Positions 25,860-34,424 are shown, counted from the stretch's first letter. The stretch: 43,563 nt of DNA from Prevotella sp. UBA3294 (GCA_002361535.1 DETG01000108.1:1-43563), one strand, 5' to 3'. A program made the numbers and translations. Notes: generated by a model from the letters alone, not told the origin.

Positions 25860-25885
25860 TTTAAATTGAATTAGTGTTATACATT

Positions 25886-28054
25886 TTAGTTAAATAATAC
25901 TCTGAATTTAAGGAACACCGATCGCCCAGGCTTTTGCAGTTTGTAGTTGTCATATACTGTCTGATCCAACAAGTTCTGACAGTCAAGCGACACACTGTAG
26001 TGGTTGTCATGCCACGAATAAGTGGCTTGGGCTCCCAACAGGTTCTTCTCTGGAATCCGGGCCTTGGTCTCAGGCAGACCGTATGCTTCCCACGAGAGGT
26101 AGAACCAATGTACCCACTGGTAGTCGATACCCAAGGTCAACCGATCGTTTCTCAACCAAAGATCACGGAAAGAATAGCGTGCCTCTGCCGATGCAAAGAG
26201 CCACGGACGGTTCGGCACATGGTTCTTATAGGTCACCGACAGCTTCCCGTCATCCTTATAACGGTTGTTGTCACGCGCATCCTGCCAGCTCAGGTTCGCC
26301 ATCAGCTGGAGACGACTGTTCCAGTCGTATCGCGCTTCTCCCTCTAAGCCCTTGATGCTCACTGCCGGTTCGTTGACATATTGCAGATAGCCCTCATCGT
26401 CGGAGATTGTGGGCTGGATGTAGTTATCCACATAGCGCAGGAATCCGTTCGCTTCGTAGTACAGACTGTGCAGCCCGGATCGGATGGTACCGAACAGGCC
26501 AAGGTTCAGGTTGTCACTCTCCTCTGGCTTCAGTGCCGTATTGGCATAGATGGTGGTACCGTTACCCAGCAACTCACGCGCCAGCGGTAGTCGTACGCTA
26601 TGCTCATAACTGGCCTTGACCGCCAGCGACGGCATCACCTCGAACCGCGTACCCACACCGCCGCCGATACTGTTCTTCGTATTGGCTCCTGCCATCTTCT
26701 GCGAGCCTGTGATGAAAGCCAGGTCGGTTTGTTTGATGGTCAGGTGGTTGATATAGTCTTTCAGGAAGAAGGTGTTGTACATCCGTCCGTTCATCAGCGA
26801 TTGGTTGTAGGCCAGTCCGATGATGTGCTTGGCAAACATGTCGTTGGCAGCCACGAAGGAGTTGTCCACCTCATCCCACCGGTTGTTTCCCGTACGGTTC
26901 AGTGCATAGCTGAGGTTGAGCAGATGCTGCTCAGAGAAGCGGTAGTTCAGGTCGGTTCGGAGTACGGTAAGCGGGCGCTTCACATGACGCTCCGAGAAGG
27001 CTCTTCCGTTGATCTCGTTACGCTCACTACGAATCCAATCACCATTCCAGTCGTATTTGCGATGAGCGGTGTCGGTGGCAACCGTGTGATCCCACGTATG
27101 TGACAATGACAGGTTGGCACTGAGGTTCTTGAAGAGGAAATCGTCTTTCTTATAGCGCACACCCACACTCCAGGCACTGTTCTGACGGTCAGCCATACCG
27201 ATGACGTGATTCTGCACCTGGTTGGTCTGTAGCTCCTTGTTCACCTTGTTATAGGATACGGTCACGAAGAAATCATCGGCCCACCATTGGTCACTGACCC
27301 CCACTTCCACCTGTCCTAACAGGGAGAGGTAGTCATCATGGAAACGCCTGCGTTTCTGGGGCAGATACCTGCCGGCCTGCTCATTCCACACCTCCACGTC
27401 TTTCATCATGTAGTCGTTCTTCGAGTAGTTGATGCCGAAGGCAGGTCGGATCATGACTCCATTTTTCAGCGAATACTGTGCATTGAGTTCGCCGCGATGG
27501 GTATGGAAGGAGCCCAGACCGTAACTGACATCAAGGTAGTTGGAATGCTTGCGGTTCGTGACGATATTCACGGCACCACCCAGTGCATCACTACCCAGCC
27601 AGGTGGGCACCACACCCTTGTAGATCTCGATGTGGTCGATCAGGTTCACGGGCAGATTGGCCAAGGTCACGCCCGACCCCTTTGTGTCGAGCGGTATGCC
27701 GTCGATGAAATAGCGCACGGCATTGCCCGACATGCCATTGATGCTCAGGTCGAAGTCAGAGCCTACCCCACCCTCTTCGCGCACCTTCACACCCGCTGTG
27801 CGGTCAACGATACTGTTCAGGGAGTTGAGCGAACTGATGACGGAACGCACATCAATGGCATTCACCGAGTAGGCTCCTTCACGGATCTGCTGTGTCTTGC
27901 TCTTCCCAATGACAGTCACATTATCCAGCATCACGGAGTCTTTCATCTGACTCCGTGACTTCCTGTTCTGTTGGGCACTGGCAGACAGGCAGCACATCAG
28001 CGTGCTCACCCACACCAAGGCCATGATACAACCTTTTCTCATCAAATACGTCAT
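25886..28054 (-). CDS. TonB-dependent outer-membrane receptor 2
   Basis: This 722-residue TonB-dependent transporter has a signal peptide (CLSASAQ cleavage region near residue 28), a plug domain (DNVTVIGKSKTQQIREGAYS, YFIDGIPLDTKGSG, IDHIEIYKGVVPTWLGSDAL, GGAVNIVT) and a long beta-barrel ending in RSVFLKFRVLFN with a terminal aromatic-rich strand. It lacks the N-terminal carboxypeptidase-like domain of SusC-type importers, so it is the small-ligand (siderophore/haem/cobalamin) type. It lies between the CbiK-like lipoprotein (16 bp upstream) and the DUF4374 lipoprotein. Start choice is uncertain: ATGs at 28054 and 28042 are both possible. Confidence 0.9.
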   Translation of the reverse strand: MTYLMRKGCIMALVWVSTLMCCLSASAQQNRKSRSQMKDSVMLDNVTVIGKSKTQQIREGAYSVNAIDVRSVISSLNSLNSIVDRTAGVKVREEGGVGSDFDLSINGMSGNAVRYFIDGIPLDTKGSGVTLANLPVNLIDHIEIYKGVVPTWLGSDALGGAVNIVTNRKHSNYLDVSYGLGSFHTHRGELNAQYSLKNGVMIRPAFGINYSKNDYMMKDVEVWNEQAGRYLPQKRRRFHDDYLSLLGQVEVGVSDQWWADDFFVTVSYNKVNKELQTNQVQNHVIGMADRQNSAWSVGVRYKKDDFLFKNLSANLSLSHTWDHTVATDTAHRKYDWNGDWIRSERNEINGRAFSERHVKRPLTVLRTDLNYRFSEQHLLNLSYALNRTGNNRWDEVDNSFVAANDMFAKHIIGLAYNQSLMNGRMYNTFFLKDYINHLTIKQTDLAFITGSQKMAGANTKNSIGGGVGTRFEVMPSLAVKASYEHSVRLPLARELLGNGTTIYANTALKPEESDNLNLGLFGTIRSGLHSLYYEANGFLRYVDNYIQPTISDDEGYLQYVNEPAVSIKGLEGEARYDWNSRLQLMANLSWQDARDNNRYKDDGKLSVTYKNHVPNRPWLFASAEARYSFRDLWLRNDRLTLGIDYQWVHWFYLSWEAYGLPETKARIPEKNLLGAQATYSWHDNHYSVSLDCQNLLDQTVYDNYKLQKPGRSVFLKFRVLFN

Positions 28055-28070
28055 CGTCTAACCAAAGAGA

Positions 28071-29171
28071 TTACTCCTCAGGGAACTTCGAGTGGTAGTA
28101 GTCGAGGGGCTCACCCTGGATGGCATCCTTCGTATGGTTCATCCACACCTGACGGATGGTGGGCAGTTCCAGCAGACCCTTCTCGATCATTGTGGTGTTG
28201 TCGCAGGTGTATCCCATGTGATGGAAGTACATCTTCCAGGAGGTATCTTCCACCTCACCCTCTTCGTTGGCCTCGAAGCCGTTGTCCCACGCATCGTCGT
28301 CACCGGCCATGTCGTTATGACCGTGGTCACCGTCGATAGACATCAGGGGATGACAGAACACCTTTCCCGACATGATGCCGTTGGCCTGCATACGTGCCAG
28401 CACGTTCGTCTTGAAATTCTCCATCATATCCACCGTACCCACATAGTAGTTCTTGCTGAACTTCTGCAGGGCCTCCTCCAACTGGGTGTAGCGCACATTG
28501 GCCTTATAGGTGTCATAAGAGTCAGGGTTACCATGTCCCATAAAGGCCACCACACCCTGCGAAGCCTGTGTCTTGTACAGCTTATCCAGTTCGGTTGCCA
28601 CGGTATTCACGTCGGCCACGGCATCTTGCAACAGGGGCACACCGAGCTTCAGTGTCACGCTGGCTAAGTATTGGTCATCGAGGTCACCGTTACTGTTGTT
28701 GGCAAAGTCCTTGATATAGTTGATCACACGGGTATATTCCTCACCGGGGATCACCTGCAACGACTGCACCACGATCTCGTTGTATTTCACCCCGTCCTGT
28801 GCAAAGGCCGTGAGCCAGAAGGGAGGAGCGTAGAAGTTACGTGATGCCACATTCTCACCCTCGGCAGCACGGTTGATACAGATAGCAGAGGAGAACGACA
28901 GGAACACATCATAGCCGGGGAAGGCCGACTTATAGGCTGCCACCGTGGTATCGAAGGCATCGTATGCCTGCTGCCAGGTAGAGCCGAAGGCCACCAGAAG
29001 GATTGCCTTGTTGTTCCTTTTCTGTGCTTTCACCGTTTCATTCACCGCTTTCTGATACACCGTGTAGTTGTTCTCGACTTTCTTGTCATCGTCGTCACTG
29101 CTACAAGCCACGAATGTCATACATCCCATGACTGCCAGCATGGCAACCATCAAACTTTTAATTCTCTTCAT
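28071..29171 (-). CDS. CbiK-fold lipoprotein, predicted surface-exposed
   Basis: This 366-residue lipoprotein has lipobox FVAC (Cys23) followed by SSDDDDKK, the Bacteroidota surface-export signal, so a chelatase-fold protein is predicted on the cell surface. The CbiK fold starts at ILLVAFGSTWQQAYDAFD (about residue 57). Candidate active-site residues are retained: Glu144 (QVIPGEEY), His213 (FMGHGNPDS) and His283 (SIDGDHGHNDM). An acidic stretch follows (DDDAWDNGFEANEEGEVED, about residues 291-309). The start overlaps the end of the first TonB receptor by 14 bp, so the two are coupled. It may bind, load or strip metal from a tetrapyrrole before uptake. It is diverged from the secreted CbiK homologue further on. 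Confidence 0.87.
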   Translation of the reverse strand: MKRIKSLMVAMLAVMGCMTFVACSSDDDDKKVENNYTVYQKAVNETVKAQKRNNKAILLVAFGSTWQQAYDAFDTTVAAYKSAFPGYDVFLSFSSAICINRAAEGENVASRNFYAPPFWLTAFAQDGVKYNEIVVQSLQVIPGEEYTRVINYIKDFANNSNGDLDDQYLASVTLKLGVPLLQDAVADVNTVATELDKLYKTQASQGVVAFMGHGNPDSYDTYKANVRYTQLEEALQKFSKNYYVGTVDMMENFKTNVLARMQANGIMSGKVFCHPLMSIDGDHGHNDMAGDDDAWDNGFEANEEGEVEDTSWKMYFHHMGYTCDNTTMIEKGLLELPTIRQVWMNHTKDAIQGEPLDYYHSKFPEE

Positions 29172-31308
29172 AATTGCTTTGATTTAAATTGGTATTGAAC
29201 TTATTGTTTGTTTTCTTTCCTTTGGAAAAACGAAGTGAGAGCGAGGCATAGACCGTCGTTCCCGGAGTGGTCGTACCGAGATGCAGCCCGTGGGGCGTAC
29301 GGTCGCAGTAGTTGAAGATATTGTCGATGCCCGCCTCCACCCGATAGGATAGTCCTGACCGCTGGCGCTTTGGAGTGAAATCATGTGTCGTGGCCAGGCG
29401 CCAGATCTGATAGCCCTTGCCGTCGCCGTTGATCTGATAGTAGCGTTTGGTGGAGGCTTTCCCATAGATGCCCACACCCAAGCGGTAACTGCTCACGAAC
29501 TGATGAGCCCATGTGACGTACGCATTGCCTTTGTGGTGAGCCATACCGTCGATGGTGACACGCGTCATCCGGTCATGACTGGTATCATAGGTGTTCGCCT
29601 GTGTGTCGAGATAGCTGTAGCCAATCCCTGCCGACAGTTCCCTCCACGTGTAGCGCACGGTGACATCCACCCCGTAGGTCTTGGCATCCTCGATGTTCTG
29701 ATACTGACGGGTCTTCACCGGATCATACTGAACAATGTATTCATCGGGAGCCTGGTAGTTGGGGATTGTCACCAAGGCGATCATATCATCCACATGGTTG
29801 TAGTAGCCGGTAGCCGTCACCGACAGTCCGTTCCACGTATATTCACCGCTCACGGAGAAGTAGTTACTCTTCTGGGGTGTCAGGTCGAGGTTGCCCAAAT
29901 AGAGATAGGTACCGCTCATCTGTCGCACATAACGGTAATAGCGTTCCTTGGTGGTGGGTGTCTTGAAGCCCTGACTCCACGTGGCACGCAGTCGGAACGG
30001 ATTCCCGATGCAATACATCGCCGACACCTTCGGTGTCAGGCGCAGTCCGAAGGCATCATGGTGATTCAGGCGCAGTCCGGCGGTGATATTCAGGTTGTGA
30101 ACGAGGTTGAACTCATCCTGCACATACACCGCCTCATGATGGTCATCCACCCTGCCGCCCACCACACGAGTAGGCGAGTCCAGCCAGTCGTAGCGGTATT
30201 CGATGCCTGCACTCAGCCGGTTCTCATAGGGCAGTGCGAACACCCCTTTCAGGTTCACCATCGTGCGCTGCTGGTCACTTTGCAGCTCCTTCTGGTCGGG
30301 CAGGTAAGGGAAGTAGGGATAATAGAGGGTACCCTTGCTCTTCTCATAGTCCTCCACGAGGGTGTTGGCCGTGAAATAATAATAGTAGGCATGACGGTTC
30401 CAGTCAACGTCGAGTGTCACCACATCCGTTTTGTTCAGTTTCCATTTCCCGCCCACGGCCGCCGAAGCGTTATGATATTCGAGGTCGTAGGTATATACAT
30501 CATAGTGAGGATATTTCCCGCTCGGGCGATAGATACGCTTCCAGTAGGTGCTGCCCTCGGCATAGAGTTCCAGGTTCTTCATCGGGGTGAAGGTCAGTCG
30601 TTCCGCCACCTGCCAGTTGGTATGACGGTTGGTGGTCTTGTTCCTCGAATCGAGCACGGGCTGCTCCGATCCCTGCGTGTGCTCCGTAGCCGTGTTCTGC
30701 CATCCATCGCTGTGCTGCAACTGGAAGTTCGTATAGCTGCTCAACTTTCCGATGCTGAAACCGATGCCGTTGTGCTGACGCAGATCTCCGTAGCTTCCTA
30801 TCCGCGAGGTGTTCTCCAGCAGGATTCCTTCCTGATCGTGCTTCTTCGTGATGATATTCACCACACCAGCGATGGCATCACTGCCGTAGAGGGCACTGGA
30901 GGCTCCTTTCACGATCTCTATCTTGTCGATGTTGTGCGGATCAATCAGACTCAGGTCGTTCTGTCCACCCACATCGCCATGGATGCGTTTCCCGTCAATC
31001 AGGATAAGGATATAGTTGTTGCCCAGACCGTTCATCTGCATCTGACTGCCCATATCGTCTTCGTTGAAGTCGAACGAGGCCGTGAGCATACCCAAGATCT
31101 CCTCAATGCTCTTTCCTGCGAAGTTCCTGAGTGTCTTCCCACTGATCACCTCCGTCTGCACAGGGGCATCCTTCAGCAGGTGCTCCGTGCCCGTGCCCGT
31201 CACGACCACCTCATCGAGCATAACCTGCTTGTCAGGAACGGTCTGTGCCTGTAACAATACGGAAAACAGTGTGCACAACGCACACATAGCGACTTTTCTA
31301 CGACTCAT
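29158..31308 (-). CDS. TonB-dependent outer-membrane receptor 1, BtuB/HmuR-like
   Basis: This 716-residue receptor starts MSRRKVAMCALCTLFSVLLQ (signal peptide, LQAQ cleavage). The plug has VMLDEVVVTGTGTEHLLKDA, IDGKRIHGDVGGQNDLSLID and GASSALYGSDAIAGVVNIIT, and a barrel follows. The open frame continues 85 codons upstream, but that part is the cobalamin riboswitch, so the ATG at 31308 is used. Riboswitch control points to corrinoid (BtuB) or cobalt-tetrapyrrole import; the plug also resembles haem receptors. The barrel's expected last strand ends SLSLRF and is followed by a 22-residue Lys/Asn-rich tail, which is unusual. It overlaps the next gene by 14 bp. Confidence 0.9.
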   Translation of the reverse strand: MSRRKVAMCALCTLFSVLLQAQTVPDKQVMLDEVVVTGTGTEHLLKDAPVQTEVISGKTLRNFAGKSIEEILGMLTASFDFNEDDMGSQMQMNGLGNNYILILIDGKRIHGDVGGQNDLSLIDPHNIDKIEIVKGASSALYGSDAIAGVVNIITKKHDQEGILLENTSRIGSYGDLRQHNGIGFSIGKLSSYTNFQLQHSDGWQNTATEHTQGSEQPVLDSRNKTTNRHTNWQVAERLTFTPMKNLELYAEGSTYWKRIYRPSGKYPHYDVYTYDLEYHNASAAVGGKWKLNKTDVVTLDVDWNRHAYYYYFTANTLVEDYEKSKGTLYYPYFPYLPDQKELQSDQQRTMVNLKGVFALPYENRLSAGIEYRYDWLDSPTRVVGGRVDDHHEAVYVQDEFNLVHNLNITAGLRLNHHDAFGLRLTPKVSAMYCIGNPFRLRATWSQGFKTPTTKERYYRYVRQMSGTYLYLGNLDLTPQKSNYFSVSGEYTWNGLSVTATGYYNHVDDMIALVTIPNYQAPDEYIVQYDPVKTRQYQNIEDAKTYGVDVTVRYTWRELSAGIGYSYLDTQANTYDTSHDRMTRVTIDGMAHHKGNAYVTWAHQFVSSYRLGVGIYGKASTKRYYQINGDGKGYQIWRLATTHDFTPKRQRSGLSYRVEAGIDNIFNYCDRTPHGLHLGTTTPGTTVYASLSLRFSKGKKTNNKFNTNLNQSNYEEN

Positions 31309-31335
31309 GATCAAGTAGAGTTCAATACTTGCCGC

Positions 31336-31530
31336 ACCCCTGTTCCCGGGGGTAACGTAAACATTTGGCGAGTGGCAGGTTTCCTGGCTTTCTCCGAGAA
31401 ATCCGCCTTCCCATCTTTGCAGACAGTGGCATTTGTTGGATTTCCCATAATGGAGATTACAGTAGCGGGCACTGCTCAGGTCTTGCACCTGATTCCCTTT
31501 TATGCCTTGATGGAACACCAAGACATCACC
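31336..31530 (-). ncRNA. Cobalamin (AdoCbl-type) riboswitch
   Basis: On the minus strand the leader contains the conserved core. GGGAATCAGGTGCAAGACC and the following AGCAGTGCCCGCTACTGT lie within 31459-31497. The B12 box AGCCAGGAAACCTGCC lies within 31373-31390. A 3' hairpin, ACCCC/GGGGT with an 8-nt loop (31336-31353), follows the B12 box and lies about 28 nt from the receptor start. No T-run follows, so control is probably translational: bound cobalamin would close the region before the receptor start. Family boundaries are approximate. Confidence 0.95.
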
Positions 31531-31540
31531 ATTCGGGGTG

Positions 31541-31548
31541 CAAAGGTA
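31541..31548 (-). promoter_or_regulatory. -7 promoter element of the riboswitch-led operon
   Basis: On the minus strand TACCTTTG matches TAnnTTTG exactly and lies directly upstream of the riboswitch. No good TTTG is found at -33, so the match is partial. Confidence 0.6.
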
Positions 31549-31689
31549 CAACATTTTTTTCAATCAGCATCACGAATACTGTTTTTTTTGCTCCCCTATC
31601 CATTTGATCATCGTATTCTATGAAATGTCATGAAACGCCCTTTTCATGCGGAGTAACAAGGCTTTCATATCCAATTACCAATACCTCGA

Positions 31690-31780
31690 AGAACAAAACA
31701 AATTGTTTTGTTCTCTAAGATGACGGTTTTTACTTCCCAAAGTGACGTTTTTTTGAGAACAAAACAAATTGTTTTGTTCC
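31690..31780. repeat. Pair of near-identical 25-bp palindromes
   Basis: Two palindromes with 12-bp arms (AGAACAAAACAA and TTGTTTTGTTCT around one A) lie at 31690-31714 and 31756-31780; the second differs only at its last base. Between them are two similar segments, GATGACGGTTTTTA and AGTGACGTTTTTTT. The rest of 31549-31848 shows no gene. Confidence 0.8.
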
Positions 31781-31824
31781 GCCTACTCTTGATTCTTGGA
31801 TGATAAAAAGGCTGAAAAGGGAAA

Positions 31825-31871
31825 AGAAAGAAAGAAAGAAAGGAATTTGAGCCCACATTTATAGTGGGCTC
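31825..31871 (-). terminator. Intrinsic terminator after the efflux operon
   Basis: On the minus strand the stem GAGCCCAC/GTGGGCTC (31849-31871, loop TATAAAT) is followed by a long T/C-rich tract formed from an AAAG tetranucleotide repeat on the plus strand (about 31825-31843). It lies 50 bp after the stop of the TolC-like gene. Confidence 0.85.
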
Positions 31872-31921
31872 AGTGAGTCAGCATCGTCTCGAAGGCCAAA
31901 ACCTTCAACCATGTGGAGGCC

Positions 31922-33298
31922 TCAGGGCCTTTGAAACGAGAGGTCATGCCCGCGATAGAAGTCAAGCAGGGCCTGTTGGTACAAGTACTCATATTTTGCA
32001 CGTGCCAAGTCACTCTCGGCCTTCATCAAGTTGTTCTTCGTCTCGTTGAACTCAGTGATATTGGCTTTGCCATACTCATATTTGGCCGTCATCAGACGGA
32101 AGGCCTCTTCCTGACTGCGCTTGGCCTCGCTGCTACTCTCATACTTGGCCTGTGAGGCCACGGCATTGTAGTAAGCCTGCTGTATCTCTTTGTACAGTCC
32201 TTTTTTCACCTGCTCAAGCTGCAGCTGCTGTTGATACTGAGACAACTGGGCTTTTTTGATGTTATTGCGTGTTTCGAAACGGTTGAAGAGGGGGATGTTC
32301 AGGTTCAGTCCCAAGTACTGACTGAAGTTGTTTTTCAGCTGCTTGAAGAAACCTTCGGCAGCGAATCCGCTCGTCTTGTAGTAGTTGGATCCCATCCCTG
32401 CCTGGAACGACAGTGAGGGGAGTTTGGCACTCTTGGCAATCTCTATGCTCTTCTCCGTTCCCTCCAGACGATACTTTTCTGCTTGGATCTCAGGTTTCAC
32501 CAACAGAGCTTCCTGATAGATGGCATCAGGCGACAGGGTGGTCAGGCTGCTGAGTGAGAGAGATTCCGGGGAGATGCGTTCGATGGCAAAGCCTTCAGGA
32601 GAAGGCAGTTCCAACAACTGTGAGAGTGTGAGTAAGGCAAGACGATAGTCGTTATCGGCCTGTGTCACCGTGAGCTTACTCTGTGCCATGGCGGCTTCTT
32701 GCTGAACCACCTCGGTACCGCTGGCCTTTCCGTTTTTCATCATCTCTTTCAGACGGAACACATGGAGGGAATCGATGCTGACCTGCCGCCGTGCCACATC
32801 GCACAATTCCATGCTATACAAGATCTGTACGTAGGCCTGTGCCACCTGCATACGGATATCATTTTTCGCCTTCTCCAAGTCGGCATTGGCAGCCTCTAAA
32901 TTCAGTTTCTGCAGTTCGAGGGTTCTCGGAATACGGAATCCCGTGAACAACGGGACACTCGTTCCTAAGCTGAAAGAGGTGCTGCTGGTATTGGTGTTTG
33001 TATAGGTATTCTCTGCCGTCAGTCCGCGACCGAACGAGAAGTTCTCCGATGCCGAAGCACTCAAGTCGGGCAAACGACTGTTTTTAGCAGTGTTGACATC
33101 CACCTCACGCTGCAAACGGGTCACGTCCTGCTGTTTCACCGAGATATTGTGTTCCACCGCATAGTCGATGCATTGACTGAGCGACCATGTCTGCTGGGCC
33201 TCACAAGGTATCGTCATTCCGATGAGGGCGATCGGGCACAGGCACCGATAGACGATGGTGCCCCATCCTGTTTGTTTTGTTTTCATCCTATTTGTCAT
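31922..33298 (-). CDS. TolC-family outer-membrane efflux protein
   Basis: This ~458-residue outer-membrane channel has a signal peptide (PIALIGMTIPCEAQQ) and two OEP repeats rich in coiled-coil heptads (SLSQCIDYAVEHNISVKQQD, AKNDIRMQVAQAYVQILYSM, KKGLYKEIQQAYYNAVASQ, ESDLARAKYEYLYQQALLDF). It forms the exit duct for the upstream MacAB-like pump. The start is set at 33298 (MTNRMKTKQTGW); 33286 is an alternative, and the longer frame to 33373 overlaps the previous gene without a signal peptide at its front. A strong terminator follows. Confidence 0.9.
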   Translation of the reverse strand: MTNRMKTKQTGWGTIVYRCLCPIALIGMTIPCEAQQTWSLSQCIDYAVEHNISVKQQDVTRLQREVDVNTAKNSRLPDLSASASENFSFGRGLTAENTYTNTNTSSTSFSLGTSVPLFTGFRIPRTLELQKLNLEAANADLEKAKNDIRMQVAQAYVQILYSMELCDVARRQVSIDSLHVFRLKEMMKNGKASGTEVVQQEAAMAQSKLTVTQADNDYRLALLTLSQLLELPSPEGFAIERISPESLSLSSLTTLSPDAIYQEALLVKPEIQAEKYRLEGTEKSIEIAKSAKLPSLSFQAGMGSNYYKTSGFAAEGFFKQLKNNFSQYLGLNLNIPLFNRFETRNNIKKAQLSQYQQQLQLEQVKKGLYKEIQQAYYNAVASQAKYESSSEAKRSQEEAFRLMTAKYEYGKANITEFNETKNNLMKAESDLARAKYEYLYQQALLDFYRGHDLSFQRP

Positions 33299-33311
33299 TT
33301 GTATCGTTGTT

Positions 33312-34424
33312 TCACTCCTCTCCATTCTCTGCAACAATCTTCGGACCGCGCACCTTGTCTTTGACAGTAGCACCGCCTTTGATCTCGATGTTCACTCCGT
33401 CGCTCAGTCCTGTCACCACTTGTTTGCGCTCGTAGGTCTTTTCCTGATCTTTCTCGTGTATGAGGTACACGAAAGTGGAGTCGCCTCTGAACTCGATGGC
33501 ACTCTCAGGTACGGAGAGAGCATGGTTCACATGGGCTAATTCGATCTCAGCCGTAGCACTGTAGCCGGAACGGATCTTACTACCCTTGAGCACCCGAACA
33601 GCAGCCTTGATCTCGAACTGGTTGGCACCGTTGCTCTCAACGGCTTTAGGAGACACATACTCCAAGGAAGCATCGAAGGAGAGATCTTGCAAGGCACCGA
33701 TCGTGATCTTCATCGGCATGCCCGTTACCAGTTGTCCCACTTCCGTTTCGTCAATATTACCCCGGAATATCAGATCGTTCATGTTCGCCACACTGGCAAT
33801 GGTGGTACCATCGTTGAAGGTGTTACTCAGGATCACACTGTTTCCCACCTTAACCGGAATATCGAGGATTACACCCGAGATGGTGGAGCGCACCAGTGTG
33901 GAGCTGGCCTTGGCATTGCTCTTCGACACACCGTCGCGCACCACGGCCAAGGCATCATCGGCAGCCATTTTCTCCTCACGTGCCTGTTTCAATGACTGTT
34001 TCACTTTGTCAAACTCTTCAGCGCTGACGAGGTTCTGCTTGTATAAGCTCTCCTCGCGGTCAAAGTCGATCTCTGCCTGCTTGAGGTTGATAAGGGCTAA
34101 GCGTACACGACTCTCCGCACTACTGAGCTGGTTCATGTCGGGAATCACCTTCACCTTAGCGATGATGTCGCCGGCATTGACATAGTCGCCAGCCTCCTTG
34201 AACAGTTCGGAGATGATACCGCTCACCTGTGGTTTGATATTCACTTCGTTACGCGGTTCAATCTTTCCCGTGATGATCGTGGTCTTCACGATATCCGTCA
34301 TCTTGGGTGTGAATTCCATGTAGGCAACAGGCTTCGGCTGCGATTTCTGATACAGGAACACGAAGGTTCCGATGAAGATCAATGCGACGATGATCGCAAT
34401 CATCAGTTTTCTGTACTTTTTCAT
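33312..34424 (-). CDS. MacA/HlyD-type periplasmic adaptor (membrane fusion protein)
   Basis: This 370-residue adaptor has an N-terminal membrane anchor (LMIAIIVALIFIGTFVFLY), a lipoyl/barrel-sandwich half (EVNIKPQVSGIISELFKEAG), a long alpha-hairpin (about residues 100-165, with DREESLYKQNLVSAEEFDKV), the second lipoyl half (LVRSTISGVILDIPVKVG) and beta-barrel and membrane-proximal domains. It links inner-membrane MacB-like permeases to the TolC-like channel. It is 57 bp downstream of the permease and 13 bp upstream of the tolC-like start. Confidence 0.92.
   Translation of the reverse strand: MKKYRKLMIAIIVALIFIGTFVFLYQKSQPKPVAYMEFTPKMTDIVKTTIITGKIEPRNEVNIKPQVSGIISELFKEAGDYVNAGDIIAKVKVIPDMNQLSSAESRVRLALINLKQAEIDFDREESLYKQNLVSAEEFDKVKQSLKQAREEKMAADDALAVVRDGVSKSNAKASSTLVRSTISGVILDIPVKVGNSVILSNTFNDGTTIASVANMNDLIFRGNIDETEVGQLVTGMPMKITIGALQDLSFDASLEYVSPKAVESNGANQFEIKAAVRVLKGSKIRSGYSATAEIELAHVNHALSVPESAIEFRGDSTFVYLIHEKDQEKTYERKQVVTGLSDGVNIEIKGGATVKDKVRGPKIVAENGEE

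Noticed and set aside
29383..31254. 623-codon plus-strand open frame opposite the first TonB receptor
   Set aside because: It is the antisense of a well-supported receptor gene, has a His/Val-biased composition and no recognisable domain.
31309..31563. 85-residue N-terminal extension of the first TonB receptor
   Set aside because: The DNA is the cobalamin riboswitch; the signal peptide starts at MSRRKVAM.
31665..31856. 63-codon minus-strand frame over the paired palindromes
   Set aside because: Its sequence is the translation of the repeats (ENKTICFVL appears twice); no gene is supported.
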